Below are positions 58,083 to 64,000 of a stretch of 64,000 nt of DNA, one piece after another. Where the stretch lies: NCBI GenBank assembly GCA_012295275.1, contig CM022670.1, positions 33,273,438-33,337,437 of the forward strand. The letters are read 5' to 3'. This stretch comes from Chrysomallon squamiferum (Eukaryota; Mollusca; Gastropoda; Neomphalida; Peltospiridae). Below the pieces are notes generated by a model that made no database searches, was not told the origin of the DNA, and was given only the letters and a program-made list of their open reading frames with translations. Position numbers and translations under genes: made by a program. Numbering within the stretch: position 1 is the stretch's first letter; every line of letters starts with the position of its first letter.

Positions 58083-61000
58083 CATCCATCCATCCATCTA
58101 CATAACTATTTACATACACATATATATTGGATAAAAAGTGAGTTTGCTTTAAAGAAGGATAAACGTAAACTGATTTATCATGATTCACATCATTTTGATA
58201 ATTTAATGGACAGTGTTTATTGTTGAGTCTTCATTTTTACTGTCATATTATAAATAAAAAAATAAATAAAATTTATATATATTTTATATAAATTTGTATA
58301 CAAACACACATACATGATGCATGCATACATGCATACATAAATACATATATATACATATATACATATATACATACATACATACATACATCCATATATATAT
58401 AGATACATATATAAAAGATAGATATGAACACATAAAGAAAAGCTGGAGGTTCACTCTCAAATTATGGTAACAGTTTTCTTCTAATACAAAAGAACGTATG
58501 CTTGCCCACAAGAAGTCTTTTTAATGCTTAAAGTCAATACAGCAGTTCAAGAGCAGAAGATTATTTTATGCATATTCCTCAAAATGATCAGATTATTATG
58601 TACCAAAAGCAGCAATAATAAAAATTAATATCAATAAATTCATGTAGGGGTTTCCTATAACAAAACCAGCTGATAAAAATAATAACTTTTTTCACTGAAT
58701 TTTTATTAATCTCCGAAGATCAGTTTTGTCTGTTATGCAAATGGACCAGCCACCAAGTTAATCATAAAAGAGATCCTATCTATTTCTTTTTCTTTTTACC
58801 CTTTTTCTTTCTACTTCTTATTTTTTATTTTCCTTTTTTCTTTCTCCATCTTTATTTCTTGCTTTTAATTTTTTTTTTTTTTTTTTTTCATAATTTATTT
58901 TTGCTCTTTTGTCATTATTTTTTTCTTTGAACTTCAAAGTAATCATTCTCATTGATAGATTATGTGTGCTTGAGGAGAATTAATACTTTTCCCTTCATTT
59001 TGTAATGCAATATTTTCTTTGTAAACTCACTTGATAATTAAAAATAAACACATTTTCATGTCACTGATGATGGTCTTTGTTCCTGTCTAGATGGAGATGA
59101 TGTCACTTGATGGGTGGCATTTAACAGTATTACTTTTATCTGGTAACACTGGAAAGAAGTCAGTTATTAGACACATGTTGGTTTTGAAAACATAATCTGA
59201 AAGTAGTTTTTTTTGTTCTTTGTTTTGTATTTTGTTCCATTTTCCAGTGTTTGTTTCTGTTCATTTAGTTAAACTTATCAAATGAATAGCGTTATGACAG
59301 TAATAACTGAGAGAAATAAAAAGTCATTCAAATATAATAACATTATTTAGGGGATGGGGTAGATGGAATTTTTGATTTATTTTCTCTTTCTAGCCTTTTA
59401 AAAAAATAAACCAACAAAACAAAAACAAACAAACAAATAAATAAATAAAAAACAACTTTAAAAATAAAATAAAATGAAATAAAAAGATCTAAATAATAAA
59501 AAATAAACCAACGAAACAAAAAAAACAAATAAATAAATAAAAAACAGTTTTAAAAATAAAATAAAATGAAATAAAAAGATCTAAATAATAAAAAATTATT
59601 GTTAGTTAAAATTTTATTTAACAGAACTGAAACAAAAAATTTAATGTTGCCATAAAGAAAACATATCAAATAGATTAACCTGAAAAAAGATATATTTTAT
59701 ATCCTGTTTTTTTATTATCCATTACCAAGAAAAGAAGTTAAAATTCTGAAACTATAAAACCAGTTTTGAGTAAATTCTAGACCTTGAACTTTCTAGACCA
59801 TTAGGAGGTTATTGGTTAACAAGTGAATATTGGACAGTACAAAGGAATGGGTATTTAATTAGAAATGGGCACAGGCTGTTAGAATTATTGATTATTACAT
59901 ACACCAGTGGCTTCTGATAGTTTTATGTAGTGGGGATGCATGTGTGAAATGTTCTGAAGGTCTGTCTGAATTTACACATTGAGAAACACATTTTCCTATG
60001 GCAGTTCTAATTTTGTTCTTTTTTATTTTTTCCCCCAGTAATATATATTAGTAAAATAACATAAAAAGATCATTTTAAATTAAGGATTGGATACCTTCAA
60101 TCCCTTGTTTGTTTTTTATTTTCTGTTTATGAATTTATTTAATTTATTTTTTTAATTTTAATTTAAATTTTTTTAACATAATTTTTACATTTTTTAAAAT
60201 TATTTTTTTACATTTTATTTAACAATAAATTAAAAACTTGTATGCAGTATTTATTTTACCGCTAAAATCATTGGCTATATGGTAAAAACAAAGATTTTAA
60301 ATATTTGTTTGGGATAATTATAATAATAATAAAAATATTAAATAAATTAAAAAATAAATTAAAAAAAATAAAGATAAATGAAGAATAAACGATAATAGAA
60401 AGAATTAGAAACAAAATATGAATGCACTAAACTAGAAATAAAGCATTATAAATTATACTGTCAGACTTCTTCAAATACTAGCAACATTCCTTCTGTTTTG
60501 GTTCATTATGGAAATGTATACTGTTCTTTCCACAAGTAATAAAACTTTGCCTAATACTTAGAATAAATATTTGCAAATAGAACAAAATATGATCCATATT
60601 TCTTATTAGATTTGTAGATATTACTGGACTAATATTTCTCTGTAACTACGACAAAAAAAAGGATTTCAAAATAAAAAAGAAATATATTATCCTGAACCTT
60701 TCATAGATGCTGACGTTTTATTTACATTACTGTTCCTTGCAGTGAAACAGGATTTTAATAGTTTATTTATAAGCACTTGATTTTAGACATTACTGGTCTA
60801 AATATGCACTCTAATTACAGGATGGACGCCTGAGAAGTGGAGACCACATCTTGCAGATTTGTGATGTGAATGTTAGAGGGATGGGGTCAGAACAAGTGGC
60901 CCTGGTGCTGCGTCAGTCTGGCAGTCATGTCCGGCTCATTGTAGCAAGGTCAATCCTGGAGCCACCAGCTTACCAGATCCCTAATGCTCCAATAATCCCC

Positions 61001-64000
61001 ACCCACATGCTGGACGACCACCTGGCCCAGATCAATGAGCTGATGATGATGGAGTCGGCAGAACACATTGATGTTACCCACCTTACTGAGGAACAGCTAG
61101 AACAGTTTCATCCTGGTATTGGGAACATCCTTGCCGGGCAGGTTCAAGTTCATCCGGTGAATAAAATTTCTATAAACATAAATTATTTTGTAGAAGGAGC
61201 TGAATTATTGTTATTATAATTATGATGATGATGATGAAGATAAAGATGACTGCTGTAGATGCATCATGTTTTTATTTAAATATGTGTCTCGGATAGTTGA
61301 TATCAGATCAGTTTTATTCCAATATCCTATTAGCAAAGTCATAAACTATTAATAATTAAGACAATATGTATTCAGTCTAGACTAGACTATTATCAGGGAT
61401 TAGTATCCACTTAATCTGGACTATCTTTTATCAGAGGTCTCTATCAGCTCAGTCTAGCTGTCTATTATCAGCAGCATACATTAATCTAGACAACCTGTAT
61501 CCTCTCAGTCAAGATTATATCTTATCCTAGGTCAGTATATATGCCTATATGTTAATGGAGGTCTGTCTAAACTATTTGTTATCAGAGTTTAGTATCCACT
61601 CAGTCTTAACTATCTTTACAGCTATAGCAATGAATTTTGGATTCAAAATCTATGTTTGACTAAAAATTATGATACAAAAAATTGAACTCTGTATTTTTAT
61701 TCTTCTGCCTTTTTCAGCAACCAGTAGAAATAGCTAATGAAGTACCAGAGGTTGAGATTTTTGAAGTCGAACTTCAGAAGGATTCTCAAGGTCTTGGAAT
61801 AACCATTGCAGGCTATGTAGGAGCAGACAAAGCACCAGGTCTGTTAAAAACCAGATAAACAGATAAATTAAATTTTTAAAACAGAGCAGAAATCATTAAT
61901 CTGAATGAAAATGCTTACTAGTTGTGCTCTGAAGTAACCAGATTATCTTAATGATGTTAGAGAAAATTGTGTTTGGTTCTCAGTAATGTGATTAATTCCT
62001 GTCTTCATGCTTGTACAAAGACAACCCTTGAGAATATCTGTGTAGTTTTACTTTAGCTAGAAGTGGAAGTGTTTTATTTTAAGACTAAATAGTAAAATTT
62101 AACATCCGTTTCCTCTGTGTGTGTTTGTGTGTGTGTGCGTGCATGCATGTGCATGTTGTGTACAATATTTTAATTGCAAAAGAAAAAAATTATCCCTATT
62201 TCATTTGAATAGAAAAATGATTTTATGTTAATTGACTTTTGACTAACCTCTTTCTTTTTTGTGCTCACATGATTACATTTCAGTTCCCCAAACCCCTCAC
62301 CCAGCCATGTTTATATATGATCATTTTTCCGGTACCTTTTATTGATTTTGTTAGTTGTGATGTTACAAAGCTCTGAACTGAACATTAAAAAGTGATTGTT
62401 TCAAACTTTATTTCAGATGAGATATCTGGTATATTTGTGAAGGGAATAGCCCCTGAGAGTGCTGTTGCAGTGGATGGAAGAGTCCATATCAATGATCAGA
62501 TTGTTGAGGTAAGATAGTTTTTGTTTTGTTTTTTCCATATTTAACTAAGAAAGGATCAATGTTTTATAAAATGTGACTGTGTTATGGTATCTATCATTTT
62601 GAACTAACATTTGGAGCACACATTAAATTTCTAATGTTTTAGTTATAAATGAGTATTAAAGACTGCATTCATAGTTTTTTTAAAGGCCAGGAAATAATTA
62701 ATCAGAATTTATGTATTTGTTGGTTATTTTTATTCTTTGTTTCTCTAAATTACATTTTTGTAATATCTGCATTATTTGTTTTTATACTGGTTTTATTAAT
62801 TGCCTTAAATTAAGCAAGAAGGGAACAACAAATTAAATTCTTTCCCATTTTCTTTGACTGCATGAAACCAATTCCTTTTACCCAGACCAAGTGGGATCAC
62901 TTTATACTTAACATATACCCTTACTCTGTAACTCACATTTTCTTTAAAGTTAGATCCATATCAATCATTTGATAATCTTTTCTAAAGTCAAGTTATTTGG
63001 GAAGTGTCTTCAGTCATTACTGCATACTGGTTTATAACCATTATTTGAAATATTGTATTTATTTTTCAGGTTGATGGAATATCACTACAAGGCTATAACA
63101 ACCACCAGGCAGTGGAGGTTCTGCGTAAAACAGGACAAATTGTCCATCTTAAACTGATGCGATACATCCATGGGCCAAAATATGAAAAACTGCAGCAATA
63201 CTTGGGTTGGTATAAATTTAATTCTTGCATTCTTTATCAAAAAAACAAAGAACTCACTAATGTTTTATCCTGTGAATTGCAATTTATAGTGTAAATGTTT
63301 GCTAAACTTGAATTTAATAAGATCTTGAAACATTTTTAAAATTGTGCTTTGGGTTAGCCATTTGTTTTATTTCAGGATAACTCATTTGAAATAATTTGAA
63401 TGAATTAGACATTAACAGACTTGTTTCTAATTAAATTATTCAAATATTTAAAGAAAAAGCTTTGCAAATATTAATGGTTTAGTTATTGTAGCTAGCAAAG
63501 CTTTTTCACTAATAACAAAAGCTGACAAAAAAATGCCAGTAGCTGACATCATAAAAGTGTATGAAGATCCAATCCAAACACTAAATGTAAAAATGTGCTG
63601 ATTAGTTTAGTCAGAGAAATGGCCACAATAAAATGTTAGTACTTTCTCAGAATAAACCTGTTTGCTCTTTCTGCCCTAATTCTAGAATATTTTGTTTTCC
63701 TTTTAAAATAACTCTTTGCTGCCTTAGGCTAAAATGGAAGATTTTCAGCTTCAGAACTGTTGCATGTCAACTTCTAATTATTAACACAAATATGCAAACA
63801 GAGGAAAACAAATATTAGTACTTTTTTCTTCTTTTTTTTCAAATTCAGAAAATAAGGACTTCTTCAAATAAATGAAACCCTTAATTAAATGAGTTTATGA
63901 CATTGTAAAAAAAAAAGTAATTATCTAGAGTAAAGTAAATTGTGTCTGCATGCAGCTCAGGGAATAAGTACAGGCCTGAGGCGTGATAGATGTCAGGATC
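6601..64000 (+). CDS. MPDZ/PATJ: Multiple PDZ domain scaffold protein (MPDZ/PATJ orthologue), 5' part, continues past the window
   Basis: Eight exons join in phase into about 537 residues: L27 at about 10-60, PDZ1 133-219, PDZ2 271-352, PDZ3 435-521. The carboxylate-binding loops are SLGF (145-148), GLGF (282-285) and GLGI (445-448); PDZ1 has His198 at the start of helix B, as in class I domains. Order, linkers and sequence match the N-terminus of vertebrate MPDZ and PATJ. These are cytoplasmic scaffolds of the Crumbs polarity complex: the L27 domain binds PALS1 (Stardust) and the PDZ domains bind membrane and junction proteins. Vertebrates have two paralogues; invertebrates usually have one gene, so I do not choose between the names. 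Further PDZ exons are expected beyond 64000. Visible introns range from 561 bp to 34,481 bp. Confidence 0.93.
6638..6653 (+). CDS. MPDZ/PATJ: MPDZ/PATJ first coding exon (start codon; exon 6601-6653)
   Basis: A 53-bp exon lies between TTGTATTTTCAG (ends 6600) and a perfect GTAAGT donor (6654). ATG at 6638 has A at -3 and is preceded in frame by TAA at 6602-6604, so it is the first possible start. It encodes MSLIS plus the first base of codon 6. The phase-1 end joins the AT that opens the next exon to give Asp6. The resulting start [18 protein letters not shown] lines up in length with the human MPDZ start. The exon begins with a 3' splice site, so 37 nt of 5'UTR are here and at least one non-coding exon lies upstream. 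Confidence 0.85.
6654..8228 (+). other. MPDZ/PATJ: Intron 1,575 bp (phase 1)
   Basis: The intron joins the start-codon exon to the L27 exon. It contains a poly-A tract at 7217-7240 and the pentanucleotide array at 7481-7670. The remainder is AT-rich with nothing recognisable. Confidence 0.85.
7481..7670. repeat. Two-part pentanucleotide array (TAATA)n then (TACAA)11
   Basis: About 135 bp of TAATA units, with one 2-base phase slip near 7528, pass directly into eleven TACAA units (7616-7670) and then a decayed edge. Long frames across this array on the minus strand are poly-Tyr/Ile/Leu artefacts, not genes. Confidence 0.97.
8229..8739 (+). CDS. MPDZ/PATJ: MPDZ/PATJ exon: L27 domain and first half of PDZ1
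   Basis: The 511-bp exon lies between acceptor CATTGTAG and a GTAAGT donor at 8740. Its frame starts at 8231 (Asn7) and ends in phase 2 inside Lys176. Residues 10-60 form the L27 domain ([11 protein letters not shown], then [20 protein letters not shown]), the PALS1-binding module. A Ser/Thr/Pro linker follows, then [19 protein letters not shown] and the PDZ1 core [28 protein letters not shown]. This exon is clearly more GC-rich than its surroundings. The exon ends exactly before DGRL, a common intron position in PDZ domains. Confidence 0.95.
11700..12900. other. Higher-complexity, CpG-containing island in the long intron
   Basis: Compared with the flanks this 1.2 kb has mixed composition, several CpGs, (TGAC)4 near 12372 and few homopolymers. 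A 100-codon minus frame (12468-12166) has no recognisable domain, and I do not call it a gene. It could be a conserved intronic enhancer or an old transposon remnant. Confidence 0.3.
14545..14865. repeat. Decayed tandem repeat, unit about 18-22 bp
   Basis: Variants of TGTATAAAATAACTAGGC and CAGAATAACTTG recur around 15 times with alternating CCTG/CTAGG cores. Spacing is irregular and point changes are many, as in an old minisatellite. Confidence 0.8.
16345..16414. repeat. (CT)35 microsatellite
   Basis: A perfect CT dinucleotide run of 70 bp is followed directly by (TA)n. The minus-strand Arg/Glu frame over it is an artefact. Confidence 0.98.
17007..17355. repeat. Imperfect direct duplication, about 212 bp apart
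   Basis: AAATATTATAGTTAGGATAC followed by an A-rich segment and GCAGAAA occurs at about 17007 and again at about 17219. GAATATATGCTT follows at 17040 and again at 17339. The copies are diverged, and the 17031-17234 open frame between them is low-complexity and not coding. Confidence 0.6.
19530..19630. repeat. Polypyrimidine/polypurine tract with a perfect hairpin
   Basis: About 80 pyrimidines in a row switch to purines within a perfect inverted repeat: TTTCTTTTCTTT at 19591-19602 pairs with AAAGAAAAGAAA at 19610-19621, loop 7 nt. The two overlapping frames on opposite strands are artefacts of this composition. Confidence 0.85.
20525..20752. mobile_element. Mariner-type MITE, 228 bp, with TA target-site duplication
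   Basis: The left end CAGGGTGGTCCAAAAGTAGG is matched by the reverse complement of the right end, CAAGGTGGTCAAAAAGTAGG, and the match continues into TGGAC(T/A)GTA. TA flanks both sides (20523-20524, 20753-20754). The interior is AT-rich and non-coding. Terminal repeats of this pattern with TA duplication are typical of Tc1/mariner elements. With no transposase it must have moved in trans. A TAACCCTAACCCTC motif lies inside the right end. Confidence 0.85.
23250..23271. repeat. Poly-T tract, one of many homopolymer runs
   Basis: Runs of about 17-36 A or T also occur near 3276, 7217, 9659, 11388, 24510, 31201, 34251, 40052, 47526, 48729 and 53392. They explain several Phe- or Lys-rich spurious frames. 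Confidence 0.9.
24991..25044. repeat. (GT)n microsatellite, interrupted
   Basis: Two GT runs are separated by TTTTT. The His/Thr-rich minus-strand frame over it is an artefact. Other dinucleotide runs are (TG)n at 2173-2210 in the last TMEM234 intron and degenerate TGTG/TATG at 26925-27000. Confidence 0.95.
27346..27622 (+). repeat. Dispersed intronic repeat, copy 1
   Basis: The stretch beginning TTTTTCAAAGTATTTGAAAT recurs at 33561, about 6.2 kb downstream in the same orientation. The first 200 bp are roughly 85-90% alike by eye, including GAGCTGAGCTAATCAGTAGG and TGGCTTAATATTTAGTTTCA. Weaker similarity continues to a shared CTGCTCTRTTGCT motif. No terminal repeats or tRNA promoter boxes were seen. 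Confidence 0.85.
28087..28255 (+). repeat. Local tandem duplication, unit about 108 bp
   Basis: GTTTATGAATGTATGGCTTC plus TCTAGYAGYTACWGT starts at 28104 and again at 28212, each preceded by TTTTTATTGCT. The 124-codon frame here simply spans both copies and shows no known domain. Confidence 0.8.
29355..29403. repeat. (GA)n microsatellite
   Basis: About 24 GA units are followed by a purine-rich stretch to about 29550. Confidence 0.97.
31715..32130. repeat. Decayed tandem repeat, about eight units of 40-100 bp
   Basis: The core AGTTCACARTTATAA recurs at about 31724, 31787, 31887, 31938, 31991, 32030, 32074 and 32118, usually followed by AAAATATAAAAATGAAAC. Spacing varies with small deletions. 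Confidence 0.75.
32666..32712. repeat. (ATGA)n/(ATAA)n tetranucleotide array
   Basis: About seven ATGA units pass into ATAA units. A similar (AAAC)n/(AAAT)n switch lies at 18145-18187 and an (AAAT)n run at 32838-32860. Confidence 0.9.
33561..33830 (+). repeat. Dispersed intronic repeat, copy 2
   Basis: This is the second copy of the element at 27346, direct orientation. It lacks about 11 bp (ACAATTTATTG) after GACAGTTTGAAG and differs at scattered bases. Divergence of roughly 10-15% suggests an old duplication or a dispersed family. Confidence 0.85.
34687..34989 (+). repeat. Purine-rich minisatellite, three units of 95-100 bp
   Basis: Units containing TTTGGAAGAAAGAAAGCCAG and TTCCATAAGAGGGGGAAGGA begin near 34701, 34801 and 34896. 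They differ mainly in the number of GA pairs. The copies are nearly identical, so the expansion is recent. The 171- and 115-codon minus-strand frames are repeats of this unit and not credible proteins. Confidence 0.95.
38699..38848 (-). mobile_element. tRNA-derived SINE-like element with poly-A tail
   Basis: On the minus strand, TAACTCAGTTAGTAGAAGTG (about 38841-38822) resembles a tRNA A box region. GGTTTGATTCTGG (38778-38766) resembles a B box, GGTTCGATTCC. A short body follows and then a run of about 19 A (T at 38699-38717). This head-body-tail layout is that of a SINE of about 150 bp. The tRNA cloverleaf itself is decayed, so it is not a working tRNA gene. Confidence 0.6.
39150..39605 (+). 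repeat. Decayed tandem repeat, unit about 156-166 bp, nearly three copies
   Basis: GTTTCARTATAC starts at 39291 and 39451. AAAGCTTAA or its variant followed by CAGTGATA occurs at 39259, 39425 and 39581. The first copy is incomplete at its left end. Confidence 0.75.
43221..43482 (+). CDS. MPDZ/PATJ: MPDZ/PATJ exon: second half of PDZ1 and linker
   Basis: The 262-bp exon lies between TTCTTTTTAG and a GTAAGT donor at 43483. Its first base completes Lys176, then [26 protein letters not shown] and LVEIVIARG finish PDZ1 (to about 219). His198 begins helix B, the residue that reads Ser/Thr in class I ligands. An acidic linker follows (residues 223-263, rich in Asp/Glu/Val), ending TSDMV in phase 0. 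The open frame continues only four codons past the donor. Confidence 0.95.
43526..43722. mobile_element. Second mariner-type MITE candidate, about 197 bp
   Basis: The left end ACAGGTTGGAACAAAAATTC, continuing ATAATGTTTT, is matched by the reverse complement of the right end, ATGGGAAGGAACAAAAGTTC, continuing ATAATGTTTT. TA occurs at both edges (43524-43525, 43723-43724). The GGTTGG..CAAAAGTT pattern resembles mariner termini such as those of Hsmar1/MADE1. It begins only 44 bp past the preceding exon, just inside the intron. It has no coding capacity. Confidence 0.75.
43785..43960 (+). repeat. Decayed tandem repeat, about three units of 65 bp
   Basis: TTTTAATCTTWTGAAARTSATKT followed by ATCAAACATAC and TTAGCAA recurs at about 43792, 43855 and 43923. 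The third copy is truncated. Confidence 0.65.
49332..49388. repeat. (ATT)n microsatellite
   Basis: About 16 ATT units with GTT variants at the right end. It explains the Tyr-run frame at 49153-49521. Similar ATT arrays lie at 33478-33505, 53100-53127 and 55110-55154. Confidence 0.95.
50035..50145. repeat. Decayed tandem repeat, unit about 22 bp
   Basis: GATAGAGTATAGTGAAGTGG and close variants (GATAGAATACAGTGAAATAA, GATAAAGTATAGTGAAAATG) follow each other about five times. Confidence 0.75.
55110..55154. repeat. (TAT)15 microsatellite
   Basis: An uninterrupted trinucleotide run of about 45 bp in the 13.7 kb intron. Confidence 0.95.
56275..56440 (-). mobile_element. tRNA-derived SINE-like element
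   Basis: On the minus strand, AGTTAAATGGTTAGAGAACT (about 56430-56411) resembles the A box region of a tRNA. GGATCAATCC (56387-56378) sits at B-box distance, followed by GGCGCAGCC and a body of about 90 bp that ends in an A-rich stretch (AAAATAAAAG). It is diverged. It differs from the copy near 38.7 kb, so it is probably a different family. Confidence 0.5.
57147..57281 (+). CDS. MPDZ/PATJ: MPDZ/PATJ exon: first half of PDZ2
   Basis: The 135-bp exon (45 codons, residues 264-308, phase 0 at both ends) runs from TTATTTTCAG to a GTATGT donor. It encodes [20 protein letters not shown] and [26 protein letters not shown] is at 282-285. The match to vertebrate MPDZ PDZ2 ([22 protein letters not shown]) is almost exact. 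It is too short to appear as an obvious open frame. Confidence 0.96.
57997..58098. repeat. (TC)41 microsatellite with (TCCA)n edge
   Basis: Perfect TC dinucleotides to 58079 are followed by four TCCA units. The Arg/Glu minus-strand frame is an artefact. Confidence 0.98.
58305..58400. repeat. Degenerate (ACAT)n/(ATAC)n array
   Basis: ACAT, ATGC and ATAT tetranucleotides alternate for about 95 bp. Two overlapping minus-strand frames rich in Tyr, Met and Cys come only from this array. Confidence 0.9.
59400..59597 (+). repeat. A-rich tandem duplication, unit about 92-97 bp
   Basis: AATAAACCAACRAAACAAAA through to AAAAAGATCTAAATAATAAA occurs twice head to tail, differing by a few bases and a small deletion. 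Confidence 0.9.
60821..61156 (+). CDS. MPDZ/PATJ: MPDZ/PATJ exon: second half of PDZ2 and long PDZ2-PDZ3 linker
   Basis: The 336-bp exon (112 codons, residues 309-420, phase 0) follows CTAATTACAG. It starts [20 protein letters not shown] and continues [12 protein letters not shown] and VRLIVARS, completing PDZ2. A linker of about 68 residues follows, with [20 protein letters not shown] and [19 protein letters not shown]. It is rich in Glu/Leu/Met and partly helical in pattern; I know no domain for it. Donor choice: CCG|GTGAAT at 61157 is used here, but CAG|GTTCAA at 61142 would also stay in frame and drop five residues. Cys322 stands where the Gly of the usual IGD motif is found. Confidence 0.92.
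61157..61717 (+). other. MPDZ/PATJ: Intron 561 bp (phase 0) containing a decayed tandem repeat
   Basis: The intron runs from GTGAAT to TTTTTCAG. Most of it (about 61370-61625) is made of the TCAGTCTAGACTATCTnTTATCA-type repeat. Confidence 0.85.
61370..61625 (+). repeat. Decayed tandem repeat, about six units of 35-50 bp
   Basis: CAGTCTAGACTA, AATCTGGACTATC, CAGTCTAGCTGTC, AATCTAGACAACC, CAGTCAAGATTAT and CAGTCTTAACTATC follow one another. Most are linked by TTATCAGNGGTNNGTATCC-like sequence. Confidence 0.8.
61718..61838 (+). CDS. MPDZ/PATJ: MPDZ/PATJ exon: start of PDZ3
   Basis: The 121-bp exon (residues 421-460 plus one base, phase 0 to 1) encodes [20 protein letters not shown], then [24 protein letters not shown] (445-448) is the ligand loop of PDZ3, as in human MPDZ (GLGITIAGY). 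The donor is CAG|GTCTGT. Its last base G joins the AT of the next exon to give Asp461. An in-frame stop lies in the intron shortly after. Confidence 0.93.
62417..62508 (+). CDS. MPDZ/PATJ: MPDZ/PATJ exon: middle of PDZ3
   Basis: The 92-bp exon follows TTATTTCAG and ends at a GTAAGA donor (62509) in phase 0. It completes Asp461 and encodes [20 protein letters not shown] and [10 protein letters not shown] (462-491), matching SGIFVKSI..SAVEHDGRI..GDQI of vertebrate PDZ3. The flanking introns (578 and 561 bp) show nothing notable apart from a short GT run near 62118. Confidence 0.96.
63070..63209 (+). CDS. MPDZ/PATJ: MPDZ/PATJ exon: end of PDZ3
   Basis: After TTTTTCAG the exon encodes [20 protein letters not shown], then [12 protein letters not shown] and a charged tail [14 protein letters not shown] (492-537). 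His503 starts helix B, so PDZ3 also looks class I. The 3' end is uncertain: G|GTATAA at 63210 (phase 2) or G|GTTGGT at 63206 (phase 1). Reading on gives about 29 residues to a stop at 63292-63294, which is unlikely to be the true end because the family continues with more PDZ domains. Confidence 0.9.
63210..63946 (+). other. MPDZ/PATJ: Intron start, no further exon recognised
   Basis: AT-rich sequence between PDZ3 and the window end. Two short plus-strand frames here have no family resemblance. The next real exon of the gene should lie beyond 64000. Confidence 0.7.
63947..64000 (+). mobile_element. Truncated head of a tRNA-derived SINE-like element at the window edge
   Basis: GCAGCTCAGGGAATAAGTAC resembles a tRNA A box region. 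It is followed by GGCGTGATAGATGTCAGGATC, which looks like the beginning of a B box (GGATCGATCC in many molluscan SINEs). The window ends inside it, so the tail and target site cannot be seen. Confidence 0.4.

Larger units (their letters stand above)
57282..60820 (+). other. MPDZ/PATJ: Intron 3,539 bp (phase 0) inside PDZ2
   Basis: It contains the (TC)n array, ACAT repeats at about 58305-58400, a poly-T tract near 58868 and the duplication at 59400-59597. No exon or other gene was seen. Confidence 0.9.

Noticed and set aside
59343-59528. 61-codon Phe-rich minus-strand frame
   Set aside because: Lies over the A-rich tandem duplication; compositional artefact.
63210-63294. Read-through extension of the last visible exon
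   Set aside because: About 29 residues of AT-rich translation beyond two possible donors; it does not resemble the family.
63841-63873. Possible terminal exon after CAAATTCAG at 63840-63848
   Set aside because: With a phase-1 donor at 63206 it would add seven residues and a stop, giving a PDZ1-3-only protein. There is no conservation argument for it, and orthologues continue with more PDZ domains.

Overview
The window is AT-rich animal (eukaryotic) genomic DNA. Two spliced genes face away from each other, and almost everything else is intron. GT-AG junctions, matching intron phases, very long introns, dense microsatellites, mariner-type MITEs and tRNA-derived SINE-like sequences all say metazoan. 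The combination of one PATJ/MPDZ-type gene, simple repeats and SINE heads suggests an invertebrate, probably a lophotrochozoan such as a mollusc. The species cannot be named from this sequence.

Left part (1-6600). A short minus-strand gene, TMEM234, can be rebuilt completely from five small exons between 4383 (ATG) and 1935 (stop). All four junctions agree in phase and the product has 129 residues. None of these exons stands out as an ORF except exon 2. Positions 1-560 are CpG-richer than the surroundings and may belong to a further gene outside the window. Positions 4384-5000 are again CpG-richer and carry an NRF1-like site. This is the likely shared promoter of the two head-to-head genes.

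Middle and right (6601-64000). A plus-strand gene encodes an L27 plus multi-PDZ scaffold orthologous to vertebrate MPDZ/PATJ (Drosophila Patj). Eight coding exons are visible: 6638-6653, 8229-8739, 43221-43482, 57147-57281, 60821-61156, 61718-61838, 62417-62508 and 63070-about 63209. They give about 537 residues with one L27 domain and PDZ1-3; the rest of the gene lies beyond 64000. The start codon sits in a tiny exon behind an in-frame stop and after a 3' splice site, so at least one 5'UTR exon lies further upstream. PDZ1 is cut by a 34.5 kb intron, and the next intron is 13.7 kb.

Introns hold microsatellites (including a two-part TAATA/TACAA array), several decayed tandem repeats with units of about 20-160 bp, one dispersed 200-280 bp repeat present twice, two MITE-like elements with TA target sites, and three tRNA-derived SINE-like segments. 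A few higher-complexity islands could be regulatory. I found no credible nested protein gene, no CRISPR array, no rRNA gene and no prokaryotic feature, and nothing that clearly amounts to a new biological system.
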